Assembly (NCBI GenBank): GCA_037367405.1
Contig: JAZKJV010009325.1
Span: 1-64,000, forward strand
Direction: 5' to 3'
DNA: 64,000 nt
Origin: Ottelia alismoides
Taxonomy: Eukaryota > Streptophyta > Magnoliopsida > Alismatales > Hydrocharitaceae
Shown here: piece by piece, positions 45,331-57,847 of the stretch
Layout of the letters: every line of letters begins with the position of its first letter
Numbering within the stretch: the first letter of the stretch is position 1
Notes under the pieces: model-generated
Told to the model about the DNA's origin: nothing
Databases searched by the model: none
Seen by the model: the letters and a program-made list of their open reading frames with translations, nothing else
Translations under genes and position numbers: made by a program

Positions 45331-47760
45331 CTTGTATATGAAGTCTACATTAGACTTTTATTGCTAACATCCATCTATCCATGATATGATCTTCAGATGC
45401 TTCATCACATGAAGTTCGATCATTGTCAAATTTCTCTGACACATGGAATCCTTCCTCAAAACTTATTTGAAAAGGTTTTAGTGTTTCATCTTTAATTGTC
45501 CTTTTAGTTTCCAATTTCCGGAGCCTCATTATCTTTTCAAGATTAAATGAGTTCCTACACTTCATTTTCATCTTGATTCTCAAGAGTCTCAACCTCTAAG
45601 AATCACATTCTTAGAGATGAGATATTTTAAGAATCTCAAGTTTATAAAGTAGGTATCCAATACCATCCTTTATTTTCCTAATGAAGCAGCACTCTCAAGT
45701 GCTGGATTCCAGCATGCATGGAACCTTATTAAGGATATACATTGTAGTCTCTACTACATATATATATATATATATACTTGGAAACTAAGGGATAATTATG
45801 CTAAAATTCATCATTGATAAGATCATGTCACACATGATCCAATTGTATCTCCCTATAACTCTATTGAGTTAAGGTGTGTTAGGAGGATTGAGATAGAAAT
45901 GATATTCACATCTCCATAAGGCATTCTTTGAATTCATCTAACAGGTACAAGCTACCTAGATTAGATCAAATTCATTTTATCTTCCTTCAAACTTTGGTTG
46001 TAGACCAAAATTATGTGAAATCTTTGAACACTTCAAAGGTTTCTAGGTGAAGAGAAGATATCTCATATCATACATAATCATCAGTAGATATCATATATCC
46101 ATAATGTTTATTATGATATAGATGATCCTCATACATCAATATGTATGAGATCCTTAATACCTTGACATCTTACACCATTCCCAAAGAAGGGTGTATTGGA
46201 CATTTTTCCTTTTGAATACAATATTCATAAGTATGTAAGTTTTGAAATTTTAGACATTCTAAAGTTTCATCTCTTACTAGTCTATCGATTAAATCAATAG
46301 ACAAATGTCCAAGGCTTGATGCTCGATCATTGTAAAATGATCTTCATCCTCTTATTGATCTTGAGGTTTAATTTCAGTATTTAGAAATGTTAATGAACCA
46401 TTCATTAATTTTCTAATTTATTGGAGTCCACTAGATTTTAGATTACTTTCTGAAATATCTTCATCATAACTCTTTATGATAGGTCCATTCCAGAATCATG
46501 TTTATTTCCAATATTTAGAAACAAACAATGAGTGTATTCTAATGTCTAGGTCATAGATACATTCTCTAAGACTAAGGGCTCTCCCACTGAAATTATGAAG
46601 TCCAGTGATCCAATGGAAATTGTTGCAACAATTGCATCAATGTCCATCTGGATAATTATAAACCTTAAGATCAAATTTTTCCAGTCTTCTAAAACATATG
46701 CAACCCATTGCAAGTGTTGTAGAAGATTGAGATACAATTACAAGACTTTAAGCAAGTTAATTTCAATGATTTATATGTAGATTATTCGGATGCTCTATCT
46801 GAGTCCTTCTCTAAGGATTCTAGACAGACTTGATAGTCATACTATCAACACATCAACTTATTGCAGTATTGGCATTCATCCAACTCTTTGGATGTCATAT
46901 GGAAGTCACAGAGGTACAGTCAACTCTTTGACTATACTTCTTACTTGGGTCCAACCCATGCTTCCATTGCGCTCCCTTTATCTGTGAGCACCATTGCTTA
47001 AGACTAAGGATCTCTTACGTTAAATTCAAAAGAATTCAATGTAAGATCATTTCAACATTTATACATGCTTCATTAAATTCATACAATATGAATATTATGA
47101 AGCTTCATGAATGACTAGAGTATAGATAGTAGAATAATGACACTCATCATCTACATCCATCTAAACTCTTAAAACATAGGTTCAGGTTGGTACTCAAACA
47201 ATTTGAATACATCATCTCTTATAGAGCCACCATTCTGCACGATGCAGAGAACTACGTCATTCATGATTAAATGTCAAGAGCACATATGTATGCCAGAACA
47301 TCTTCTTAGATCTTATAAGGATTAATTGACAATTGTGATCATCATCGACATGTCACTTCTAAAGTACATCTGATGAGATCAAGACTATAGAGACATACAA
47401 ACCCTAGGGTTGTAGTCCTATTATCTACTTTAATTGTCATTCCTCATTAGTATGAGGAGACTTGCATGCTGCAACCACATACATTATGTGTCCAACTGCA
47501 AGCACAATATCTTGATCATGAGTCCAATCCATGATATTTTACTGGTTATTATTGAGTATAGAATTGAGTGGGTTTAATGAAGGATTATCTGAAATAAGAA
47601 ATTTGCATAAATTTATATATATACATATTTTACTTTGATTTAGGATTTTTATATCAAAGTTGTCTTGCCTTGTCAACACTGAAAGTTCATTCCCTTAATC
47701 ACTTTCAATGTAAGAGATATACTTACCAACATATCTCAGCAAGATCTGGGATCTCCTTCC
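45331..47760 (-). other. Unreadable interior of the long-LTR copia
   Basis: By position this should hold gag, protease and integrase, but only short frames remain (for example 45592-45350, a Lys/Glu-rich 80 codons). A TA microsatellite lies at about 45752-45775. No domain is claimed. Confidence 0.35.
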
Positions 47761-49284
47761 TTATCTTTGTTACATCCCAATAATATGAGAATCTGCAACT
47801 CGGATAAAAAGAAGCGGGAACACATTCCGCCTTGCAAGTCCAACTTCCATTTCCCAATTCGATCTTTAACACCTGGGCCCACCACCCTTAAGGCGATGTT
47901 GACCCGTCATTAATTTAACCAACCGTCAACAGGAATAGTACTCGCTATGCACAATCCAATATCGCCCCAATAATATGAGGATCCGATATTGGTGTCACTA
48001 CGCATACGGCCTTACTCTTTCGAGAAGCAAAGAGCCCGATCCAGATGTGCTTGCATACAGGAGCTGTCACTTCAGACAGGCGTCTCCCACATGCAATCTC
48101 TGGCGACGGAACCCTTCGCCTTGACGGGAGACCATGGATGTCACTTATGTGATCCTCCATATCATATTCAAATTTTAATTAATTATCATGAACCACATTC
48201 ACATAATTAATTCTTCCAAGGGAAATTATAATAACTCTATTAATAATAGAGTGTCTCAATTGGACATAATCAATTTAATCATATTAAATTAATTATCAAT
48301 CTAATTCAATCAATCAAACTTGATTATTTTACTTGAATATATATATGGTAATATCTCAAAATACGTGTTAATTCGAATTTTAATAATTAAAAAATACACC
48401 TTGATTTTCTCCAGCATTATACAGTCCCTACCCACTGTCATGGCCAGTACCGACGAGAGTGGGACGGACCACATACGTTGCAACCCGCAACCCCAATGCT
48501 CTCCGACTAGACACCATATTCACCTCAAGAAAGCATAATGCCAGATATATCAATTTGTATTTGAGATGATCATCGGTTTTTCAACCGAAATTTATAACAT
48601 ATAGTAATAATCAAAACAATTTTTGATTATAAGGAAATTTGCTACACAAATTCCCAATCCTATTCAAGCATCAAGTTTAAAGATTGTGTTTCCAATTATG
48701 ATTTGGATCATATCCAATCAATTTATTGGTTGAGGCCAAGTCAATTAGGCAAATAATCATGTTCCAATATTTCACAAATATTTTTCAAGATTATTTCACA
48801 AAATTAACAATTAATTTCATTTCACTTGGTTCTTGATTAGGACTGCAATTTTAGTTGTGACCCCTACTCACTAAAATTAACATATCTCAATCAATTTAAA
48901 TCCAAATTAGGCAAACTCAATTTTCATAGATTGATAACTTGATTTAGGACAGAACCCAAGTGGAGTTACATGTATTTTGAGGCAGATGATAACAGTAATT
49001 AACTCTTTAATCATGTTAAAATCTACTGTTCCTGCAACAGTGCATACATGTTCATTAAAACAAGCATATCTTGAGCATACGAAATCCGATTTACGCAAAC
49101 TCAGATCCTATGGTTTCCTTATTTAATGGGGAACATAATTCAAGTTCGTACTTAAATAATTTAAACATGGCCGAAATTATTTACTAAACAGATCTGTGAA
49201 ATCAAATGCGATAAAAACTTTCGCGACCTTAACGAACCCAAGTCGTTCTCGGTTTTCGAATCATATTCGAAACCGTCGACCTAA
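47761..49284 (-). other. 5' leader region of the long-LTR copia
   Basis: Non-coding by inspection. CCCAATAATATGAG occurs twice (about 47777 and 47967), in two related blocks about 190 bp apart. 48540-49284 is shared with the second copy at 37380-38176. Confidence 0.4.
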
Positions 49285-49297
49285 TGCTCTGATACCA
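49285..49297 (-). other. Primer-binding site of the long-LTR copia
   Basis: The minus strand reads TGGTATCAGAGCA two bases from the LTR end; initiator tRNA-Met type. Confidence 0.88.
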
Positions 49298-49299
49298 CT

Positions 49300-51884
49300 T
49301 GAAGGATATGGTTAGACCCTCAAGCGCATCACGGAAGCGTGATCGTCGTATCATATACGACGAAGAACGACTAGTCGTACTAGTTGTTCTGTGCAGCGGA
49401 AATTAAAATTTTATGTGACGAAACCACATGATCCAAGAACACTTCTCGGATCGTTTCGTCTAAACCACAAAAAAGTATTTGGGTTACCTCTTGAAGTGTG
49501 GTTGCGATCGAGTCTCTAAACAAAGAGACCTCCTGTCTCAAGTCCGATCCGACGGAGGAGACGCTTGCGAGCGCGGGGATGAATCGCGTGCTTCTCGCAA
49601 TCCATGTTGATGATCCAAGCGGTGGATCTCCTGATCTCGACATACAAGATCCGACGTCTTCTTCACGAGCGAGGCATGCCGAAGTAGACGGAGTTCCATG
49701 AGCAAAACATCGAGCAGCATAACGACGATGCCGCGACGATGTAGAACCTCTCTAGGGCATCCATGGTGGATGGCCATGAGAGGGAGAGAGAGAGAGATTT
49801 GCTACTCAAGCATTATTTGTTAAAGAAGAGAAATGGGATGCCTCTCCTTTTATAGGATTTTGGGATCCATAGATCTCAATCCATGGGACAATACAAATCC
49901 AATGGTTCACATTAATTTGTGTTTCTTTCAATGGTCATGATTTGTTGCTAAAAACACAACAACAATTAATTTAATTGAGATTAAATCTATATTGATAAAT
50001 CAACATAATTCTATCACCAAATTAAATCAATCCACATTGGAGATAATGGAAAGGAGGCTCCTCCCTTCCATATTGGTGGTCGTCCCCCCCTCCTATTAGG
50101 AAAGGGAGATTCCAATGCAATCTCCAAGATTGCATATATCTCCAATATTTGCATCAACTTTTGTTGCAAATTATTTCACAAAAATAAATCCAATTTATTG
50201 TGTGAACTTGCAATCATGCCATTGGAAATTTGTAAATCACATTCACAACCCAAAACAAAATGTAAATTACATTTTCAATTTAATGTCCAATGTGAATCCA
50301 ATTCACATTAACATTTAATTAACAAATGTAAATTACAAATAGCTCTCTCTTATATATTATAAATCACATTTATAATATATATGACTAATATGGATATTGC
50401 TATCCACATTATTCATACCCATGATAATTAAATCATATTTAATCATCTTGGATCTCTATTCTCTTGTGTCCAAATAATATAGATCACATTCACATTATTT
50501 ATATCTTTGATAATTAAATCACATTTAATTATCTAAGATAACTCTCTTTATAATATAAATCAAATTCATATTACTCATGATAATTAAATCACATTTAATT
50601 ATCATTTTCTCAATGCTCGGATACATATTATCAACAATGAAATTATCCTGAACCCTTTCAAGGATAATGCGCTTTCTCCGCAGATACTTGGAGATAAGGA
50701 CAGGGCGATTGTATTGTTCCATGTATAGTGACTTGGATATTGAGATCGTATCTCAAATCCAGATCGCGGGCCTCCCATAGATACTTGATTAAATCAAGAC
50801 TATAAATCTAATCTTCTCATTGAATCTGAACCGCATTCAGATCATTGTCCAATATTTGGACTAAGATCAGATTACTTTTCTACTGAGAGGAGTCACTAAA
50901 GTCCAAACCCGTTTCATCACTCCCTAGGAATGGAAGTTTCATGGTTATACAATCGTTTATGATCACATCACCCTCAGGTATTCCCAATACCTGTACATCC
51001 TGCATACTTGAAGACTCATATTAAACCTGAAGTATTTGATCAACTTTATATTGTCTACTTCATGGTTTTATCAGTAAGTTTCTCATTCGATCATTGGGAG
51101 TCGGTATCGATCATATACTTTCCAAAAGCATATATCATACCTAGGTCTTGATCACATACTTTCCAAAAGTATATATCAAACCTACAAATTCAGTCAAGCT
51201 TCCAAAGCGAGACGACCGTGCGCACGGAATTTGATTCTTCCCAATATCTCATGAGTGAGCTCATATCTTCCGGTTCAGTAAATGAACATGTATGATCCCT
51301 TTGCGAGATCGTATTACTCATATGCCCTTACATGCACACCAGCGCGCCGGTGTATAGACCTTGGTTAGGTCATCAACCTATTGGTCTGCCAAATGTACAT
51401 ACTCAGACATATAGTAACACATCTGTCTCTGGTCAGAGGATGCGTGCCTATATCATGACAACATACGATATAGGACTTTGGTTATCTCGATCTCGTTAAG
51501 CCAACTCTTTGACCTAACTAATCTGACACCTCCGAATCTCTATTCCTATACAGAGGACCTACATCAAGAGGTCGGTCAGATATCAACCTTTAAAGATAAG
51601 GATTGTCATCTCCTACTCAGGCCGGAGATCATGTCTTAACAATCATTTGACGGTGCTTGATGAGTCCTTAATCTAACTCTTTAGATATTCATCCAAGCAC
51701 CAGCCTCTATGATTCAACAGTTGAATCAACAGCTGTATGATCATCAAGATGGCCATGGTACATAACCCTAATTGTACTAAGGGACCTATTATGCAAATTA
51801 TTCATTCTTCATTTCAGATCAGGGAATGACATTTGCAATAACATTTATTGCTTAATGGCTCGCTGTGGGCTCGCATTTCCAACA
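49300..51884 (-). repeat. 5' LTR of the long-LTR copia
   Basis: 2,585 bp. The TATA-like element (TATAAAAG, minus) is at 49847-49854. It has about 30 bases near 51790-51823 that the left LTR lacks; otherwise it is close to identical by eye. Confidence 0.93.
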
Positions 51885-51889
51885 CAACA
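51885..51889. repeat. Target-site duplication of the long-LTR copia, right copy
   Basis: CAACA, identical to 41421-41425. Confidence 0.85.
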
Positions 51890-53215
51890 GTCAGACCAGA
51901 GACTACAAGACATATATCGTCATTGTCTAAAGGACGAATATGATGGATTCGGTGTTCGCATGTCTATCTTTGGGAAAGGAGACCGTTTCTGTATCCTTGA
52001 TGATGAAAGTTGAGGAGAGACATTCTAGATGAGGCGTACAATTCTATATATTCATCCAAGAAACACCAAGATGTACCGACATTTATGCCAACACTTTTGG
52101 TGGGATGACATGAGGAGGAATGTAATATTATGTATTAGTCGTTACCTCACTTGTTGGATGGTGAAAGCAGAGCATCAACACCCTCCTAGTTTGTTAGGGA
52201 TTCCCCCATTTCGTGTAGAAGTGGGAGAGAAGATCTATGAATTTTGTGACATCAATATCACACACTATAGGAGGTCAGGATGTAGTTTGGGTGATCGTTG
52301 ACCAAAGAAAAATCATTTCATATCGGTAAACATGGCTTACACACCAGCACATCTTGTCAAGCTATACATTCAACATGTTTCTCGTTTACATGAGACCCCC
52401 AAATAGGTGATATATGAGAGATACTTACTCGTCACCTCACGTTCCTACAAAGAGTTCATAAGAACCCTGAATACTATGTTATGTCTCACGTGTGCATATC
52501 AGCCACTAACAGAGGTCATTTCCCATTAGTGTTCACATACAACAATAGTCATCATTCTTGCATCGACATGACATCCTTCGAGTCACTTTACGGCAAAGAT
52601 GCAATACTCCCTTATGTTGGCAACATGCAGGCGACAGAGCTATCTATTCCACAGAGATCATTGAGCAGAAGAGTTGTACAAATGATAAGGTAGAGGCTAT
52701 TGACTGCGCATAGCCATTAGAAGAGTTAAGATGACCAGGAGTGTCATGACCTCGAGTTCGAGTTTGGGGTTTCATATTCTTGAGAGTGCCCCCAATTAAG
52801 GGTATCTCTATTTGGTGTGAAGGGCAAGTTGGCACATCAGTTTGTTGGACCATTTGAATTTATGGCTCGTGTTGTGAAGGGTACATACAAAGTTGTGCTT
52901 CCCCCACAATTAGAGGGTAATCATAACGCATTTCTCATGTCCAACCTATAAAAGTATGTAAAGATCCCAAAGATGTGATATCTTATGAGGACTTCACTAT
53001 CGAGATGAACATCTCCTTCCATAAGGTGCATATGCAAATATTGGACCGTATGGCAAAGAGGTTGTGAAGAAAGAGGATTCCATTGGTTAATGTCTCTTGG
53101 TGATGCCATAAAGTTGATAAGGCAATATGGGAGCGTGAGGCAGACATGAGAGAGAAATTCCCTAACATAATTTTAAATGTTACTCAACTTGCAAAAAATT
53201 TTCCCTACATTTTGT
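51890..53215 (+). pseudogene. Ty3/gypsy integrase and C-terminal region (right half of split element)
   Basis: Plus-strand blocks: SIYIHPRNTKMYRHLCQHFW (52040-52105) with CISRYLTCWMVKAEHQHP, which is the HHCC zinc-binding domain and linker; WVIVDQRKI and MAYTPAHLVKLYIQHV (integrase core, about 52285-52380), NNSHHSCIDMTSFESLYGK (about 52540-52600), then KGKLAHQFVGPFEFMARV, GTYKVVLPPQLEG and SNL (52820-52950), the usual gypsy C-terminal module, and a decayed chromodomain-like tail ending near 53215. Many stops. The left half is at 40663-41420. Confidence 0.85.
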
Positions 53216-53639
53216 AATTCAATGCAATCTTTCTTGAATTAAGTAATGTGAATGTCGTGTAAACTGGTAATTCGGATCCCGAGACACTACACTTAACTTT
53301 TATACATTTATGAAATCAAAACTCTAGATTATGTCCCTTTGAGATTTTTATGGGTTTCATTTTCTTAGAGTTTCTATGAGATCGTTCTTTTGAAATTTTT
53401 ATACAATGAAGTCGAGATCTAGTTCGAGATCGTACTTAAATCTCGAGGATGAGACTTCCTTTGAGATTTTTATATATGAGATCCCAAAGTATCCAATTTC
53501 ACTAAAATTCAATTTCTTACGTGCATGTAGACTCTTCAAGACCTTTCCTATGAACCTAAGAACATAAAAAATAGACATCGTATGTGAAAGTTATGCATGA
53601 AATAAGGCGGTTTACAACTTTTAGGCATTGGCCAATGGC

Positions 53640-53646
53640 TATAAAT
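53640..53646 (+). promoter_or_regulatory. TATA box of the probable gypsy LTR
   Basis: TATAAAT centred in the palindrome GGCTATAAATAGCC, 8 bases after CCAAT. Confidence 0.5.
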
Positions 53647-53980
53647 AGCCAACTAGCTTATCCACTTCGCTCATTCTGCCCAAACTTTCGCCAAATAATC
53701 GCCAGAGCTCCACTGTCGGCAACAAAATTTCGGCATATGATCGACGCGTTGAGGGCATCATCGCGAAGAGGAAGACAAGGTCCTGTTTCTCGCATGTGTA
53801 TCAGGCAAGGCACCTCGAAAATCGTATATTCGAAGTGGAGGATGAATCCGGGAAACACCCCTGAGGTACGGATTTTCGTATTCACGCCTTGCAATTGGTC
53901 CATAACCTTTCTACACCATTTTCAGGTCATTTTGGGATTCATATGGCCTTATCACTGCATGCAAATCGAGTTTACAAACT

Positions 53981-54432
53981 GTATCGTGTCATATTTTGTA
54001 CAATTCTGAATGATCCATGTATCACATATAGATAAAATTTATGCCATTGTGATGTGAGCAAGATGATGATCACATGTATGTGTTTGGATCGAAGATCTGT
54101 GCTTTTCACGTGTGGTGTGTTTTGGGGTATCTAGTTATTGTGACATATTTGGATCAATTTTGAGAGATCCGGGTATCACATGTTAATAAAATTTATCTAA
54201 TTGTGAGTCGACGAAGTGAAGATCAAAAAATCGTACTTGGATCAAATTTCTGAGCAATTTAATGTATGGCTCATTTTGCGGGTATCTAGTTATTGCGACA
54301 TGTTTGGGACAATTCCTGAAAATCCGGATATTGTATGTCGATAAAAATTATATCAATGTGATGTGGGCAAGATGAGAATTGCATGTGCGTGCTTGGATAG
54401 AGGATCTGACCAATTTCACGTAAGGCTTGTTT

Positions 54433-54434
<2 letters not shown>
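53981..54434 (+). repeat. Degenerate 155-bp tandem repeat (about three units)
   Basis: Units start at about 53981, 54126 and 54281. Units 2 and 3 both open with GGTATCTAGTTATTG.GACAT, then (A/G)ATCC-GG-TAT, a GATAAAA/TAATAAA block and a G(A/T)GTG/C-GACGAAG or GCAAGATGA block. A partial fourth unit resumes at about 56219 after the inserted element (GGCGATTCTGGGAGATCCAG). It probably lies in the R/U5 part of the gypsy LTR. Confidence 0.6.

Positions 54435-54464
<30 letters not shown>
54435..54464. repeat. TA microsatellite at the left edge of the TIR element
   Basis: About 15 TA units. A shorter TA run lies at the right edge (56189-56202), followed by TTATAG repeats. Confidence 0.9.
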
Positions 54465-54466
<2 letters not shown>

Positions 54467-56190
54467 GGCCTTTCAAATGAGACGTGGTCCTTCCATCCCT
54501 ATGGAAGGCCAACAATCTGGGCCATCGGATTCAAATCCAACGGCACCTTCAATTTTGTTGCCCAAAAGGGCATTTTGGTCATCAATTTTTGCATTAATTA
54601 TGCACATTAATTAATATTCCGAAATACTAAATTTAGCTTGTTTTATTTTTGGTATTTTTCGTAATATCATATTTAAAAAATATCTAGTTTTGTGCTAGGC
54701 GATATTATCCGGGACATATGTTTGTATCCTGACACATTTTTTGTAGAATTCAAGATTCCTTTTGTAACGACTGTATGTTTTTTGTAGAATTCGTTGTTTA
54801 TTCAAAAAGTCATCCGTTATTTGTAAATTTGGTATGGTTTTTTTGTAAAATACAATTCATGTTAGTAATTAATGTGGGTTCTTTGTAACAATTGTATGGT
54901 TCTTTGTATAATAATATTCGTATAGTTTTTTGTAAAAATTGGGGTAGTCATTCACGCTTAATTGATGTGAATATACAAACCAAATTTGTATAAAATACAT
55001 TTAAAATGTATAATGCACATCCGAAATGTGTAATGCACATCAAATACACAAGATATGTAAAAATTTTAATTTTCATTCGCAACCAATTGATTTGTACAAA
55101 TACATCACAAATATGTATAATACATATCAAAAATGTATAATACACATTAATATTGTATAATACACATCAATATTGTATCAAACTGAGAATCATTCTTTAT
55201 CCAGGACTGGTTGTAGCACCATGGTACACACGCAATCATTGCCACTGCCCGCTATTCCTGAAGATCGAGCCATCGCCACTCGAGGAGCATCGCAACTTCG
55301 ACCTTGTCGTCGATCACCGGAGGGCGTGTGTTGCCCGCTCCTTGGATGTTGCTATCATAAATAATATTCAGACATCAAGACAAAAAAAGAGAAATTTATC
55401 AACCGTGTTCGAGACAAACAAATGTTGTAAAGATAAAACAAGAGCACAAAGTATATATTACGTGCCAACTTTGTATCTACATGCGCGCATGAACATGTTT
55501 TAGAAATAAAATCAGAGACGCCCAAACCAAAGCAAATAAAATCAAAGGAACTTCTCACGAACTATACTAATATACAGATGTCGTTTGCGCCCCTTCAAAT
55601 GAGTATAATTGTATACGGTCCTTCTCACGAATTATAATTGTATTATCAAAAGAACCACGCATGAATCCTTCGGTATACGATCGACCAACAAATCAAAACT
55701 TAACTAAGTAAAGACAAAATTGCAATCAACGGATGCAAACCTTTCCAAATAAAAAGAATTTTTATACTCAAAACCACCAAATCAATCCAAACCCTAAACA
55801 AAATCATGCCAAAAATCGGAAAAACCTGAATTTTGAGGAACATATCCATCTCGGCGTTCTCCCATCCGTTACCCCTTGACCTCTTGCTGGTTGGCTCCTC
55901 CCATCCGTTCCATCTAGCGACGAGACTTGCGAATGCTCCTCCCATTCCCCGATGATATTTTAGGTATGCGTGTAGGATTTTTGAAAAGAGTACGAGAGAG
56001 ATTAATTAGGAGATATTTTGAGATGCTACATACTATATTTAGATGATGCATAATGACCAAAATGGATTTTTGATAAATTAAATAATAATATTAACATGCC
56101 TTTAATAATAACCGTTTGATTAATTATGAACGCACAGGATCGCTGGCCTTCCTTAGAGATGGAAGGACCATGTCTCATTTGAAAGATATC
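54465..56190. mobile_element. TIR DNA element inserted in a TA microsatellite
   Basis: The left end CTTTCAAATGAGACGTGG and TCCTTCCATCCCTATGGAAG is complementary to the right end (CTTCCTTAGAGATGGAAGGA and CATGTCTCATTTGAAAG), an inverted repeat of about 45 bp with weaker complementarity further in (TTTTGGTCAT against ATGACCAAAA). TA repeats flank both ends, which hides any target duplication. The interior has no transposase. It holds 20-bp tandem repeats (54987-55173) and two less AT-rich patches (about 55190-55360 and 55840-55945) that may be captured sequence. A Mutator-like or TA-targeting non-autonomous element is the best guess. Confidence 0.65.
54987..55173. repeat. Two clusters of 20-bp tandem repeats
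   Basis: Three units of the form TGTATAATGCACATC-AAA begin at 54987, 55007 and 55027, and three of the form TGTATAATACACATCAATAT at 55114, 55134 and 55154. The clusters are separated by about 65 bases. Period exactly 20. Confidence 0.8.
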
Positions 56191-56202
56191 ATATATATAT
56201 AT

Positions 56203-56221
56203 AGTTATAGTTATAGTTATC
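56203..56221. repeat. GTTATA hexanucleotide repeat
   Basis: About three units of GTTATA beside the right end of the TIR element; probably replication slippage of the disrupted target (..CTAGTTAT..). Confidence 0.7.
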
Positions 56222-56339
56222 ATGGTATGTTTAAGGCGATTCTGGGAGATCCAGGTATCTCATCTCGATAAATATTATAACGCTGTGATGTAAAGAAATG
56301 AATATTTTCTATATAATGTAGAGAAATGAAGGTATCAAA

Positions 56340-57007
56340 GATTGATTGAAATATTAATTTATATTACTCTCACTAGATGTGATATCACGTACGTTATGAA
56401 AGTTGTTAGTCAGTTCATGCATGCTCCAACACCTTTTATGTTAACGTTTGTTAATAGAATATTATGCTATATAAAAAGATCACTGGAAAATATCTCATGT
56501 TTAAGAAAAATCGGGATGCGATAATTGAATGATATACCGATGTTGTCTGGGCTGTTTCAATGGAGATAGGGGATCTACTTTAGGTTATGCAGTAGCAGAA
56601 ACTTGGACATTTTGAGGGATAAGAAACAAAATGTTATTTCGAGATCAAGTGCTTAAGCTAAAATATTATAACCCTTAAAAATAGCATCACTAAAAATGTA
56701 TGGCTGTTAGTTTTATTGAATGAATTGGGCACAAAAGCTAATATGAAATAAAGATGTTCTTTTACCACAAAGTTCGAATAAATCTGACAAACAATCATGT
56801 TATGGTGCTATGCATGATAGAATCAAGTATGTAGAGTGGCCAGACATTTATCCGTAAAAAGATTTATAAAGGAGAATTGTGCTTCCTTATATGAAATTAG
56901 ATCATCAACTAGTTGATCTCTTCGCAAAAGGATTGCATATGGACAACTTGAGTTGGGTGGAGGCAAGTTGTGATGGTAAATATGTGTATCCAACTTGGGA
57001 GGACTTT
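56340..57007 (+). pseudogene. Copia RNase H relic (3' end of a truncated element)
   Basis: Plus-strand reading: YITLTRCDITYVMKVVSQFM, HAPTP, VNRILCYIKRSLE, then shifted EGYTDVVWAVS-like, KKQNVISRSSA, MHDRIKYVEW, KIYKGELCFLI-like and LVDLFAKGLHMDN. This is copia RNase H (LTRPDITYAV--VSQFMH-P / R-L-Y-K / SRSSAE / HDR-KH-E / L-D--TK-L). It ends with a purine-rich CTTGGGAGGA before a TGAGTGGG start at 57008. Numerous stops. It follows the 155-bp repeat remnant, so it is a separate old insertion. Confidence 0.78.
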
Positions 57008-57735
57008 TGAGTGGGTTTACATTATAATTGGGTAATTGGATTCTTGGACCCAGGTTCGTTTACCCAACTCTATATACTTTACACATTCCCCTTATTACAT
57101 GCATCTATATTTATTATTGATTTTCTAAACATTCAGGGGAAGAAAAAAAGTAGTGATAATACGGACAACAAAAATTATAAAAAAGTAGTGATAATATGGA
57201 CAACAAAAATTATGATGCATTTTATAACATTCTTCAAGTGACTTAAAAGTATGCTTTGTGATTGATCCTATGGTGACTGATTAGGGTGGCACACTTGGTT
57301 AGTAATTGAGCCATTGGCATATTATATGGAATGTAACAATCCCAATAGCAAGTGCCTAATATTAATCACAATCGCATCCATTTGCATGCATTGTACTTCT
57401 TCCATGATGAACTAGTATGTGCCCAGCTAAACTCTTAATCACAGTTTATTATGTTATTGCCATCTTTCAATGACTTTGCATTTATAAGTTGTTGTCATAT
57501 TGCATCCATTTGATAGATTTTATCCTGCTTTTCCATACATAACATCGATCTTTCAAATTATACTAAAAGGATAGCTGATTATTTGTGTTAGATTTACATT
57601 GTATTTGGTTTATGTGTTCTTATGTATACTGAGTTTGGACAGATATAACATGTTCTTATGTTTTTTTTTTGGTTTCAAACAATCCTTTTGGACAGATATA
57701 GCATGTGGCTCTTTCGAGCATGTCGTCCAAACCTA
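57008..57735 (+). repeat. Probable remnant of the 3' LTR of the copia relic, and spacer
   Basis: Starts TGAGTGGGTTTAC right after the purine tract. TATA-like CTATATAC at about 57070. No partner LTR is in the window, so the end is unknown. The part beyond about 57250 is unassigned AT-rich sequence with a T-run at 57660. Confidence 0.4.
57149..57218. repeat. 35-bp tandem duplication
   Basis: AGTAGTGATAATACGGACAA.. is followed by a copy with ATATGG instead of ATACGG. Two units, near-identical. Confidence 0.8.
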
Positions 57736-57842
57736 TTAGGGTGTGTTTGGATAGTGGGTTTAGGTGGGTTAAACTGGTTGCAGGTAACCCATTTTTGGGT
57801 TTTGGTGTTTGGATAGAGGGTTAAACTGGGGGTGGGTTAGAA

Positions 57843-57847
57843 GTGGG
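57843..57847. repeat. Target-site duplication of the small-LTR copia, left copy
   Basis: GTGGG, repeated at 62948-62952. Confidence 0.88.

Larger units (their letters stand above)
41426..51884 (-). mobile_element. 10.5 kb Ty1/copia retrotransposon with very long LTRs
   Basis: LTRs 41426-43983 (2,558 bp) and 49300-51884 (2,585 bp) are highly similar. CAACA duplications flank it. The primer site on the minus strand (49285-49297, TGGTATCAGAGCA) and a polypurine tract beside the left LTR (minus strand GATAGTGGGAGATTG, 43984-43998) show right-to-left orientation. The 5.3 kb interior keeps only a degenerate copia reverse transcriptase/RNase H (about 45330-44040) with many stops; gag, protease and integrase are not readable. 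Highly similar LTRs with a ruined interior suggest mobilisation by a partner element. It sits inside the plus-strand gypsy relic. Confidence 0.93.
53216..54434 (+). repeat. Probable 3' LTR region of the split gypsy element
   Basis: Follows the end of pol directly. AATCTCGAGGATGAGA (about 53440) resembles the 'TTCGAGGACGA' phrase that precedes the polypurine tract in plant gypsy elements. A CCAAT motif (53632) and TATAAAT (53640-53646) in GGCTATAAATAGCC look like an LTR core promoter. Downstream is a 155-bp tandem repeat. The matching 5' LTR is not in the window, so borders are not fixed. Confidence 0.5.

Noticed and set aside
53584..54009. 141-codon frame in the gypsy 3' region
   Set aside because: It overlaps the LTR-like core promoter and the 155-bp tandem repeat, has an equally open antisense frame and no domain.
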